Part shown: one piece after another, positions 31,415 to 40,946 of the stretch
How positions within the stretch are numbered: position 1 is the stretch's first letter
How the letters are laid out: the number at the start of each line of letters is the position of its first letter
Origin: Melanopsichium pennsylvanicum
Taxonomy: Eukaryota > Basidiomycota > Ustilaginomycetes > Ustilaginales
Assembly (NCBI GenBank): GCA_900208305.1
Contig: OAPG01000002.1
Location: 434,001-498,000, forward strand
Direction: 5' to 3'
DNA length: 64,000 nucleotides
The notes under the pieces: model-generated
The model's database searches: none
What the model was told of the DNA's origin: nothing
Seen by the model: only the letters and a program-made list of their open reading frames with translations
Program-made: the position numbers and the translations under genes

Positions 31415-31778
31415 TATTTCTACATCTTCGTTCAACGCCAGAATTGACTCAAATCACGACGATGAAAGGTCACCAGGATACCAGAGCAACCATGCAATTT
31501 CATAATATCATGCTACAGTGCAGACCCACACACTAATATCTGCTTTCGATATTCCGCTTTTATTGATCAAAGGAAGATCAGAGAAGCGCTGTGCTGCAGA
31601 TGCGAATCGCAAAAGAGGGTGGCAAACATGGAAATTGCTGCTCTCGTAAAATGTGCTTTGTGGTCCAGTGATCCACACCAAAAAAGTATAAGATGTGAAA
31701 TACAGAAAACTAGGTGGGAGATGCTTCCCCCTTATGCGCGTCGCAGTACAAGATTCGAAGAACCGATCTGAAGACGAT
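31415..31778. other. intergenic, convergent 3' flanks
   Basis: Lies between two convergent genes. No gene, repeat or structured element was seen. Confidence 0.5.
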
Positions 31779-34055
31779 CTACGGTGTGGAAAGGGGAACT
31801 GCAGTGGTATCGTTCAAAGGCTCAGTAGAGGATGGTGGTCTTTGCTGTGATTTTTCTTGATCAGATGCAACTTCGGCTCGTTGCAAAATGGCAGCTGATC
31901 TGGGAAGAGCACGCTGGGAAACAAAGCATGGAGCATCCATATCGATATGTAGCAAATATGAACGTGTTTCGGTCTCTGTACTACTGGCAGACGGGCGTGC
32001 AGATGAGTTTGAAGCACGCCTACCGCGTTCCAGGTCGGATTCGAATCGACTCATTCTGGCGAAGTCCGCTGAAGACGGTGAAACTGTAGGACAACTGGCG
32101 AACTTTTCCGTGTCTTGCAAAGCCACATACGTCTGAATAGTCGACACCGAGCTCACGGAGCGAGCTCGACGCCAATGCAAGAAGCTTGATGCGGACGGCT
32201 TACGCAAGGAGCTTGCTCTCCTCGAAAGACTCCGGTACCTGCGTATAGCATTCAGCTCTTCGGACTTCTCGCCGCCCGTTTCTTCTAACATCGCTGAGCT
32301 GGCCGTTCGTGGTCTGATATTGCTGCAAGTACGTATCGGTACGTCGTCTGAAAGAATTTTGCCGAAAGGGGTGGCGTGAAATACAGCTGACGGGGCTGCA
32401 AGCGAAGGGCACTCTGCTTCAGCGGCAGCTCTGTTCTCCAAGGGCACAGAGAGAGCCGAAGCCTCATTGTGGACGATTCTTTCTGCTAGAGCTCTGGATT
32501 CGATCTTTTCAAGATGGAATGGCGAGCAATTTGCGTCGACCAATGAGCTTTGACTTGAGTGTGCAGCTTCGAGCTTCTTCGAGCTTGTTTGTCTGATTTC
32601 GCTCAAGGTAAATTCGGGAGCGATGCCAGCTTCTTCAGCTACAGTACTAGGATCTCGCTGGATCCGCCGTCCATAACGTTTGCGCCAGCCACATGACACA
32701 GCACGCTTCCTGATCGCCACCATCACAGGCCATGGAGCCGAGGGGGCTGGCTCGTCGTCAGAGATGTCGATGCTGAGCGAAGGATCAAAGGAGCGCCTGA
32801 AGATGGAAAGAAGTGTGACGCCTCCAAAGACAATGATGGTCCACGAGGCGGAGAGGTCGCCGCCCACAGAGAAGAGGCCGATGTTGTTGTCTCGCATGCT
32901 GTCGTAAGCAAGCTTTGTTACCAATAAGGAGGAAGCCAAGAAGCACACGATCGCGACGCAAATGCCGCAGTAGTGTGCAAGGAGATTTTTGTACAACTTC
33001 TGAATAATCTGAAGTCGGCGTTGCTCGATGGTCTTGCTCGGCATCGAACGAGCTTGTGTGGGCGTAGACGACTCTCTCATGGGGGGAAATACGCGGCTTG
33101 CGGTAGTGCCAAGACCCTGGCTGTTAACTTTCGATGCAGCTTCGTCAACGTCTTTCATGACAATAACAGGACTGACAGCTTGACTCTTCATCTTCGCAAC
33201 CTCGAGCTGCGCCCTGATGCGTGATAGAGTGTGCGCGCCAACTGGCACATGAATTATAAGGCATACGACCGCCCAGAAATCCCAACATGTGAAAGCTATT
33301 GCCATGTACCAGTAAGCCTTCTTCACATCGAGCCACAGCCCAAGACCGTTGGCTTGCAAGGTCGAAAAGGTTGTCTCCGAAATGACGCCTTCTTGGGCTG
33401 TTTCGATCAGCTTCCTCCACGCTTCGAAGTCGTCAAGGCTAGAGTTGTATTTGTGAGCTGCCATGAGGGAAGGAATAAGAATGCTGACAAATTGCACAAT
33501 AGGCGTGAGCCAGCACGCAACGTTGAAGGCGCAGGGACTCAGGATGAGTCGCTTGAACCTACCGTTCCTGCTCGTGGTCATCAGGGCTTCCGGAAAGGCA
33601 CTGACAATACCGAACGCATTCCACCAACCACCGAGCCAGAGCGGGAAAAAGACGAGTACTTTGTAAAGAAGGTACCATTTTTGGAATTCTTGCCGACTGT
33701 AGTGTCGAATGGTGACAAAGCAATACCCGACCCACACGATGGCGAAGAGACCCTGACAAAAGAGGAAAGCCATGACAGAGTTGGGTATCACGAAAGTGCC
33801 TCCCGCGACGGTCCACATCTTGAAGAACCAAGCCCGACGTTGAAAGAGGCGACGAAGGATGACAGAACTGGCAAGGATGAGATAGAATAAGACAATCCCC
33901 AAGCATCCCCATGTCTGCACCTCAAAGCTTGCATCAATGTGGGGGTGATATAGCTGGTCGATGAAATTGTAAAGATTTACAAGGTCGGCAATCCTGTTTC
34001 TCGAAGGGTGAGGGAGTACTGAGAATGGCATGCTGGGATCGAAAGGTCGTAACAT
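31779..34055 (-). CDS. seven-span membrane protein with long cytosolic tail, function unknown
   Basis: A 758-residue intronless protein from the ATG at 34055. I do not recognise the family with certainty. Hydrophobic segments suggest about seven spans: WGCLGIVLFYLILASSVILR, GGTFVIPNSVMAFLFCQGLF with AIVWVGYCFVTI, LVFFPLWLGGWWNAFGIVSA, FNVACWLTPIVQFVSILIPS, YWYMAIAFTCWDFWAVVCLI, YCGICVAIVCFLASSLLV and WTIIVFGGVTLLSIF. Spans six and seven are separated from the first five by a ~100-residue basic loop. The last ~320 residues are hydrophilic and Ser-rich (RASSLRKPSASSFLHWRRA), with many potential phosphorylation sites. The seven-span plan with a long tail recalls a receptor, but no GPCR motif is visible. 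Confidence 0.75.
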   Translation of the reverse strand: MLRPFDPSMPFSVLPHPSRNRIADLVNLYNFIDQLYHPHIDASFEVQTWGCLGIVLFYLILASSVILRRLFQRRAWFFKMWTVAGGTFVIPNSVMAFLFCQGLFAIVWVGYCFVTIRHYSRQEFQKWYLLYKVLVFFPLWLGGWWNAFGIVSAFPEALMTTSRNGRFKRLILSPCAFNVACWLTPIVQFVSILIPSLMAAHKYNSSLDDFEAWRKLIETAQEGVISETTFSTLQANGLGLWLDVKKAYWYMAIAFTCWDFWAVVCLIIHVPVGAHTLSRIRAQLEVAKMKSQAVSPVIVMKDVDEAASKVNSQGLGTTASRVFPPMRESSTPTQARSMPSKTIEQRRLQIIQKLYKNLLAHYCGICVAIVCFLASSLLVTKLAYDSMRDNNIGLFSVGGDLSASWTIIVFGGVTLLSIFRRSFDPSLSIDISDDEPAPSAPWPVMVAIRKRAVSCGWRKRYGRRIQRDPSTVAEEAGIAPEFTLSEIRQTSSKKLEAAHSSQSSLVDANCSPFHLEKIESRALAERIVHNEASALSVPLENRAAAEAECPSLAAPSAVFHATPFGKILSDDVPIRTCSNIRPRTASSAMLEETGGEKSEELNAIRRYRSLSRRASSLRKPSASSFLHWRRARSVSSVSTIQTYVALQDTEKFASCPTVSPSSADFARMSRFESDLERGRRASNSSARPSASSTETETRSYLLHIDMDAPCFVSQRALPRSAAILQRAEVASDQEKSQQRPPSSTEPLNDTTAVPLSTP

Positions 34056-36070
34056 GGTGAATGTGCTGGTGATCTCTGCAAAGCCGCATAAAAAGCTTGC
34101 GCGATCACAAGAGTGAATCTGAAAAATTCGAGACGTTGTTCCGACAGCAAATCCTTCTACTTTGGCAGTCGCGTTGCAGGTAAGATCCGCGAGTACGTGC
34201 TGGTGACGATGGAGACCGTCGGAATCAGCGCGGGAAGGGCGACCTTGTCTGATGGGAGGGCACTTGATGGGAGGGCTCGAGTGTCGGAGACCCTAGGCTG
34301 AAGGCGACGCTTGACGACTGGATTTCCGGACAATTGAACGGCTCGCTCAAGCTGATGAAAATGTTGGAAAGTCAAGTCTGCACGTATGAGGGAGCTTTGG
34401 GAGCTTTGGAAGGAAAGGAAAACCAGTATCGTTCCGGACGACCCTAGTGGGTGGCAGTGCAAGTTTTGTCTTAGCACCAAACAGGTCGAAGATGCTTTCG
34501 AGACGGTGAAAGGTCTGCTACAGAGTCCTTCTTATACCTTCAAGTAGCGGAGGAGGAAAGTAGATTATTCCTGACCGCGCTTGAACTGGTCTCGGAGTAA
34601 GCACCCAATCCTCTCCTAGTGACAAGTCGGGAAGTCACTTGCGTTGACCCTGCAAGAAGTATCAAGGCCTGATGCATACAAAAGCGAGCTTTGGTTTCTC
34701 ACAATCATGATCTAAGAAGGAGTCTTTCAGTGGAGTGAAGAGGGAAAGACAAGGCAGCACTACGCTGCACAAGCAGCACGTGCATCAGCAGGTCTGGAGC
34801 CTGTTCACCTTCAGCAAAAGCAGTGTTTCCCCGGCTACATCCTTATTGGACAAGTCGTACAACCTCTGCGGGCCTTCCATAGTGGTCTCGGGAAGTATTT
34901 AAGCCGCAAACCCCGCACACTCGGGCCTCCTCAGGTGACTTCCTTTTCTCTGTCTTCGTCGTAGGCAAAGCCATGTAAGCAAAATGTGTACAATACGCAC
35001 GGTCCGCTCGGTTCGAGGTAGGTTCTTCTGCAGAGCGGCGCCACGAAAGAACAAAAGACATGATAACGATTCGGGCTAACTCAAAGCACTGGTCAGAAGC
35101 TCGTCCCTCTTATTCGTGATCATAGCCTTGCGTCGAATGTTCTTTCACTTGGGGTGATTTTGCCGGGTAAAGATGAGAATTGCGACTGCACGAAGACAAT
35201 GCCTTTTGATCGTCCATGCTTGCTTCCTAAGCCATTGAGTTCACACACTGGTCGAAGAGGTACTCACGGTCCTCGATGGGACACGAGCATTGTTCTGAAG
35301 CGTTTGTGTGCACTTTTTCCTCCATGTGCAAATTTGTTTGCACCGCCCCGTGCAGCACATTTTGGTTGTCGAGAGATGGTTGGCGGCCCAGGCGTGGATC
35401 AGATGTTTGATCGCCGCTTCAGCGAGACGCATCGCATGCTATGCCGGGCTTATCATGCATCGGCCCGCCAGCATGTCATTGAATATGAAGTGCTTGAAGG
35501 GCTCCATGCATCTTGATCAGCAAGAAGATACTGATGGGTTCCAGGACAAGGAAGCCAGTCGACTCTAGTCAGATTGATTCGCCTATCGCTTCGTAATTTA
35601 GTCGCTCACATATTTCAAGGCAGCAAACGATTGTTGTGTTGAAGCGGTCAAACATGTTCTCTTGTGATAGATCAAATTCAGCCAGTTTACTTGATGTAGT
35701 ATCATGCGAACTTGTACCTTCCCAGCGCCACGCCCTTTCCTTTATCACATCTACGGCGATCGCTAAGCAAATCAATGTCGGAGCGCTGCCGCCCCGAAAC
35801 ACAATTTCAGCTCATGACCGTCATTCGTGGATGGACGAATGACTAGTGCCGGCACAAACGCACGAAACAGAAAAGGATGATCATGATGCTGCTGAATAAA
35901 TTCTTTTGATTACACGTCTGCGGATAATGCGACATAGCCGGACTCCAGCCGCACACTTTCCTTGAGAATGGGGCGTAATGAGGTGGTTGTTGACAATGGC
36001 GATAAACGTACTAGCGTAGTTCCAACCGTCACGGCTGTAGGTGAAAAGGAATGCATATGGATGTGCAGGT
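34056..36070. other. 2 kb gene-less region
   Basis: Holds the promoter side of the membrane-protein gene and the 3' flank of the BiP gene. Short open frames such as 35154-35516 show no family resemblance. No RNA gene or repeat element was recognised. Confidence 0.5.
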
Positions 36071-38140
36071 CTAGAGCTCATCGTGGCCGTAGTTGAGGGG
36101 CTCATCGTCACCGCCAGCAGCACCGCCCTGGTAGATCTTGGCAGTGATGGGGGCAACGGCAGCCTGGAGCTCGCTGAGCTGCTCCTCAATGTCGGAGCCC
36201 TCGGCGGTCTGGCTGTTCTCGTCGAGCCATGCCTCGGCGTCCTTGAGACTCGACTTGATGGCATCCTTATCCTCCTTGTCGAGCTTGCCGCCAAGACCCT
36301 CCTTGTCGCTGAGCTGACTTCGGAGCGATGCGATAAAGTTCTGCAAGTTGTTGAGAGCCTCGATACGCTTGCGAACAACCTCATCCTGCTCGGCAAACTC
36401 CTCAGCTTCAGCGACCATGCGCTCGATCTCCTCGGGAGAGAGACGGCCCTTGTCGTTCGAGATGGTGATCGACTCGGACTTGCCGGTACCCTTGTCAGCG
36501 GCGGCGACCTTCATGATTCCGTTGGCGTCGAGCTCGAAAGTGACCTCAATCTGAGGAGTACCTCGGGGTGCGGGGGGAATACCTGTAAGCTCGAACTTGC
36601 CGAGCAAGTTGTTGTCCTTGGTCATGGATCGTTCACCCTCGAAGACCTGGATGAGTACAGTGTTCTGATTGTCAGCGGCAGTCGAGAAGATCTGCGACTT
36701 CTTGGTGGGAACGACAGTGTTACGGGGGATGAGCTTGGTCATGACACCACCGTTGGTCTCAATACCGAGGGTGAGGGGGTTGACATCGATCAAGACGACG
36801 TCACCGAGCGACTCGTCGCCGGCAAGGACACCACCCTGAACGGCGGCACCCCAAGCAACAGCCTCATCAGGGTTGATGCCCTTGGAAGGCTCGCGGCCAA
36901 AGTACTCCTTGAGCATGGCTTGAACCTTGGGGATACGGGTGGAACCACCGACGAGCACAACGTCGTCAATGTCGTCCTTCTTGACACCGGCGTCCTTGAG
37001 TACCTGCTCGACGGGCTTCATGGTCTTGCGGAAGAGGTCCATGTTGAGCTCCTCGAACTTGGCACGGGTGAGGGTCTCGTCAAGGTCGGTGCCCTCGAAG
37101 AAACCGTCAATCTCGATCTTGGTCGACATCTGGCTCGAAAGAGTGCGCTTGGCACGCTCGACCTCGCGCTTCAACTTGCCGACGGATCGCTTGTTGGACG
37201 AGGCATCGAGACCGGTCTTCTTCTTGAATTGCTTGAGGATGTGGTCGGAAACACGGTTGTCAAAGTCCTCACCACCGAGGTGAGTGTCGCCAGCGGTGGC
37301 AAGCACCTCAAAAACGCCAGAGTCGATCGAGAGGAGCGAAACATCGAAGGTACCTCCACCAAGATCGTAGACAATGATCTGGGATTCACCGTCCTTCTTG
37401 TCAAGACCGTAGGCGATGGCGGCCGCGGTGGGCTCGTTGACGATACGGAGAACGTTGAGACCGGCGATGGTACCGGCATCCTTGGTAGCCTGTCGCTGAG
37501 CGTCGTTGAAGTAAGCGGGGACGGTAACGACGGCGTGGGTGACCTTGTGGCCGAGGTAAGCCTCGGCTGTCTCCTTCATCTTCTGAAGAACCATAGCTGA
37601 GACCTCCTCGGGAGTAAAGACCTTCTTGTCGCCGTTGACGGTGACCTGGATAGCGGGCTTTCCGTTCTTCTCGACGAGCTTGAAGGGGAAGTGCTTGGCG
37701 TCCTTCTTAAGGTCAGACTCGCCCCACTTGCGACCAATGAGACGCTTTGCGTCAAAGATGGTGTTTTCGGGGTTCTGGGCGGCCTGGTTCTTGGCAGCGT
37801 CTCCGACAAGACGCTCAGGGTTGAAGCCGACGAACGAGGGGGTGATACGGTTTCCTTGGTCGTTGGCGATGATTTCGACACGGCCGTTGACCTGTGCACC
37901 GACACACGAGTAAGTAGTTCCAAGATCGATACCGATGACAGTTCCGTATTCGCTGCGCTTGTCCGCAGCAGCAGCGACACCCATGCCGCCGGCGGAGGAG
38001 CCGGGGGCCATGAAAGCCGAGAAAGTGAGGAGGGCCAAGATGGCCATGATGATAGTCATGAAGGCGGGGCGAGACATGCCGGTGGCACGAGCAGCCTTGC
38101 GGCGCTGTGCCACCGCGGTTGTGCGGCTGGCGAGAACCAT
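36071..38140 (-). CDS. KAR2: ER Hsp70 chaperone BiP/Kar2
   Basis: Luminal Hsp70 that folds secretory proteins, helps pull them through Sec61 and regulates the unfolded-protein response. The first in-frame ATG (38140) gives 689 residues. An N-terminal basic stretch precedes an uncleaved or signal hydrophobic segment ([20 protein letters not shown]). The ATPase domain starts at [20 protein letters not shown] and has [57 protein letters not shown] and [12 protein letters not shown]. The linker and substrate domain follow ([20 protein letters not shown]). The protein ends with the HDEL retrieval signal, which fixes the ER identity. Length and order match Kar2; no intron. A long open frame on the opposite strand is a codon-bias shadow. 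Confidence 0.98.
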   Translation of the reverse strand: MVLASRTTAVAQRRKAARATGMSRPAFMTIIMAILALLTFSAFMAPGSSAGGMGVAAAADKRSEYGTVIGIDLGTTYSCVGAQVNGRVEIIANDQGNRITPSFVGFNPERLVGDAAKNQAAQNPENTIFDAKRLIGRKWGESDLKKDAKHFPFKLVEKNGKPAIQVTVNGDKKVFTPEEVSAMVLQKMKETAEAYLGHKVTHAVVTVPAYFNDAQRQATKDAGTIAGLNVLRIVNEPTAAAIAYGLDKKDGESQIIVYDLGGGTFDVSLLSIDSGVFEVLATAGDTHLGGEDFDNRVSDHILKQFKKKTGLDASSNKRSVGKLKREVERAKRTLSSQMSTKIEIDGFFEGTDLDETLTRAKFEELNMDLFRKTMKPVEQVLKDAGVKKDDIDDVVLVGGSTRIPKVQAMLKEYFGREPSKGINPDEAVAWGAAVQGGVLAGDESLGDVVLIDVNPLTLGIETNGGVMTKLIPRNTVVPTKKSQIFSTAADNQNTVLIQVFEGERSMTKDNNLLGKFELTGIPPAPRGTPQIEVTFELDANGIMKVAAADKGTGKSESITISNDKGRLSPEEIERMVAEAEEFAEQDEVVRKRIEALNNLQNFIASLRSQLSDKEGLGGKLDKEDKDAIKSSLKDAEAWLDENSQTAEGSDIEEQLSELQAAVAPITAKIYQGGAAGGDDEPLNYGHDEL

Positions 38141-38262
38141 ATTTCTTGTACTTCCGACTGAGGCAATCAAAGCGAAGCGCAGCGAGGAGTAGAATTCGAG
38201 ATGAGGAGTAATGGCTGTCGAAGTCAGAAAGTGTCTCTAAGGAATTCGGAGAGATGCCGGGG

Positions 38263-38271
38263 GGTATATAG
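38263..38271 (-). promoter_or_regulatory. TATA-like box of KAR2
   Basis: On the coding strand the sequence CTATATACC lies about 125 bp upstream of the KAR2 ATG. Position and sequence fit a TATA box of a strongly inducible gene; this is inference. Confidence 0.5.
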
Positions 38272-38553
38272 TTTTGCTATGCAGCAGTGTATCAAACGGT
38301 TCTATCGTGGTTGTGAACGCGAACGGTTGCACGAGAAGGGAAGCTCGCCCTGCGATGACGACGGGGTTATGATGCGAGAGCGGGTGGCAATAGTGTGAAG
38401 AAAAACAAAGAGAGACTTACAAGGCTCGAAAGTATTTATCTTGACGGAGAAGGTTGATGGTGCAGAGGGAAAGGAGGACCAATGCTTGTGAACGCGTCCT
38501 GGGTGGCACGAGCTGACACGCAGATGATGAGCTGGAAGCTTCTGTGGCTGGCT

Positions 38554-38577
38554 CGTGTCGACGTGGACAGCTTGACG
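38554..38577. promoter_or_regulatory. candidate unfolded-protein-response element upstream of KAR2
   Basis: GGACAGCTTGACG at 38565-38577 (+ strand) matches 11 of 13 bases of the yeast KAR2 UPRE core as I recall it (GGACAGCGTGTCG), and CGTGTCG at 38554-38560 repeats its second half. It lies about 420 bp before the KAR2 ATG. The adjacent GACGTGG is also like the bZIP-bound metazoan UPRE. The assignment is inferred from resemblance and position only. Confidence 0.35.
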
Positions 38578-39371
38578 AGCTTGACTGATGCACTGCCCGA
38601 GAGCCAAAGAGGTGAGTGCGTGAGCAGCAAAGCATTCTTCTCGGCCAATAATTTGAGTTGCTTTCCAGCTCATCGATCTTCCCCGGTCTGTGCGCCTCAA
38701 GTTAGTTGACTTTGAGAGTCTTCTCGTCTTGGCCACCGCGACCTGAATTCGAAAAGAAAAGCAGCCTTACCCGTCCACTATACAGTACAGTAATGTTTAA
38801 TCACAATAAAGCAGTACTGTGTGTCAGAATTTCCTCATCCTTCTTTCCACGCCAGCTCAGCAATTTGACGCATTCTCTCAAATTGAATCCACTTTCTTCA
38901 TTGCCGGTCAGCACCCCAATCCTTTCACATCCCAATTACCCAACGCATCACCCCTATCAATTCATTGCCATTAATTGAATGAATGAAGAGCTTCTGTTCG
39001 TCTTGACAGTCTGTCATAAGTAGCGAACGGTTGGGTGCAAGCGATTTCAATCGTGAGACCGCTTGTGAACACTGAGAGCACAGCGAAAAAACTGATTTCG
39101 AATGGGCGGCTGTCTGAAACAAATGTGTCTCTCACCTTTTTCGCAGAATCTGAGCCATTTCTTCCAAACTGGACGTGACGTGGAAGCATGAACATAGAAT
39201 TCGGCTCCGAATCCTATCGCCGATATTCCTCCGATTCATATGGCATCAAGCCGATCCATGACATACCACATCTCGAGGACGTAGCCATTGCACTAACGAC
39301 GATGAGGCTGGAACACATTGCTGCGAGAAAGCCCATGTCAATTGGTTTACAGTAATTGTATTGTTATACAT

Positions 39372-40235
39372 TCAGATGATAGCTCTGACCCGTTTCGCAC
39401 CAGCGCCAGCGCCAGCTCTTCGCTTCTTGAACAAGCCACCTCCTTCTTGTTTCACTGTCGGAGCAGCTTGATCACCACCCTCTTCCTCTGTCTTCACTGC
39501 TGGTATTGACGGGTTGATCCGGCCTGTGTCTGATTGCATTTGCAAGCTTGCGGCTGATGTTGTGGTCGCATGACTTGCCCGGTCGACTGGCTCTTCCTTC
39601 TTGACGCTTGACGGCAATTGGTATTGATCATCTTCGGTGAAAGCATCGGTGCGTGGCCTCTTCTTGATTTTGACAATGCTCGTGGCTTCGTCATCGCAGC
39701 TGTCATCAAGAGAAGCCACCTTTTCCTTCATGCGGAACGATCGAGCCCTGTCACGATCCGACATCTGTGTCGAAGAGGACGTAGGGGCTGAAGATACAGA
39801 TTGTGGCACAGGTTGCACCACCTCCCATTCACCTGCCTGAGCGATGGAGTGTGGGGCCTCTTTTGCCAGTTCGCTGGTTGACTTGGGCATGTGTCGAGCA
39901 AAGGTCGTCGATGACTTCGGCCGTGAATGCGAGGTGGCAGGGGCTGCTTGTATCGAATAGGAGGTCGGAGTCGGATTAGCAGACGGATGTCTCGCTTGGT
40001 CTCTGGCATAGCTTTCTGCTGCAAGCGCCTCGATTCGAGCCATCTCCTTTTTCGTGTACTCTGCATCCTTGCGCTCCTGTTCCCCCTTGCGATACAAGTC
40101 TTGAAGTGCTTTCTGCACATTGTGCTTGTGGCGTAAGCCTGACTCATGGTGCCGTCTGGATGGGAGGTCATCGTTAATCGTGACATCGCAGTACTTGCAC
40201 GTCCACCGCTTGCGCGAGATCCACACGTCCGCCAT
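39372..40235 (-). CDS. U1-type (matrin) zinc-finger protein, WBP4/FBP21-like
   Basis: A 287-residue protein; the ATG at 40235 begins MADVWISRKRWTCKYCDVT, the normal start of WBP4-type proteins. Residues 1-55 form the U1-like C2H2 finger (CKYC, then HHESGLRHKHNVQKAL), which binds RNA or spliceosomal partners. A short charged helix follows (LYRKGEQERKDAEYTKKEMA). The rest is disordered, with Ser-rich parts and lysine-rich VKKEEPVDR and VKTEEEGG segments that look like sumoylation sites (psi-K-x-E), ending in a basic tail (LFKKRRAGAGAGAKRVRAII). WW domains, present in animal WBP4, are not seen. Role inferred: nuclear pre-mRNA splicing. It diverges from the nucleoside hydrolase gene. Confidence 0.8.
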   Translation of the reverse strand: MADVWISRKRWTCKYCDVTINDDLPSRRHHESGLRHKHNVQKALQDLYRKGEQERKDAEYTKKEMARIEALAAESYARDQARHPSANPTPTSYSIQAAPATSHSRPKSSTTFARHMPKSTSELAKEAPHSIAQAGEWEVVQPVPQSVSSAPTSSSTQMSDRDRARSFRMKEKVASLDDSCDDEATSIVKIKKRPRTDAFTEDDQYQLPSSVKKEEPVDRASHATTTSAASLQMQSDTGRINPSIPAVKTEEEGGDQAAPTVKQEGGGLFKKRRAGAGAGAKRVRAII

Positions 40236-40946
40236 AGCCGAAGATGTGACTAGCTGAATGCGCAAATGAGGCTAGATTTTGGTGGCTTGAGCAGATTTTG
40301 AGTTGAATCGGTATTGCTCAAAGGTGGTTGGGAAGAACAAGATCTTAGCATTCACGGTGAACGATCCAAATCTCGGTCGCTCCTGATGTGGAGTAAAAGC
40401 AAGATAAAAAATAAAAATAAAAATAGAAATTCGCCGTTCAGAACCACGAAAGATCACAAACCCGTGTCTCAAGCAATGCAGGCGAGGAATTTCAAGCGGG
40501 TGCGCCAAGCAGATGGGACTACTTTCGGGAATACTTTCAGACTGGACCCTGCGCGAAGGATACACTGATACTGTAGACTACTAAATCCAGTAGAAAGACC
40601 TGTACAAACGCTGTCCCAATCGAAGCGGCGGAAACGTCAAACACATGCGCCTAAAAGTCACTCAGCGCCTCAAGACCCGCAGCCGCTGCCGTGCTTCAGA
40701 GGGGCTGCTTCGACGGGCAAGTTGGCTTCTAGGAGTTAATCTAGGATTGCCGAAAGAGACAAGCTGTTCCGATCTGTGACAACCTTGTCGGGCTGCAGTC
40801 ACCAGTTCCTTCCTTTCGACAATCTCACGGTCAGAGCTCCTCCATCTTTCCGTTCTGCCTTCATCCCTCCTAGAAGCACTGCTCAACCTCTTGCGCCGCA
40901 CCTACACATCAGTCCGACGATCCGCGTCCCGAACAGACCGCCCCAA
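40236..40946. promoter_or_regulatory. divergent promoter region, zinc-finger gene and nucleoside hydrolase
   Basis: About 710 bp between two outward-pointing genes. It has an A-rich stretch with AATAAAAATAAAAATAG (about 40411-40427) near the zinc-finger gene; no other feature is evident. The frame open upstream of the hydrolase has no ATG. Confidence 0.45.

Larger units (their letters stand above)
38141..39371. other. BiP promoter and intergenic region
   Basis: Contains the KAR2 upstream region with a TATA-like box and a UPRE-like site (listed separately), then about 700 bp with no supported gene. A 56-codon open frame at 39189-39359 (+) is judged too short to call. Confidence 0.5.

Noticed and set aside
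36041..37600. 519-codon open frame antisense to BiP
   Set aside because: It mirrors the strongly biased codon use of KAR2 on the other strand, has no family resemblance, and is repetitive in V, L, G and D as expected for such a shadow.
39189..39359. 56-codon ATG frame upstream of the zinc-finger gene
   Set aside because: A frame of this length is expected by chance, no homologue is recognised and no splice partner was found.
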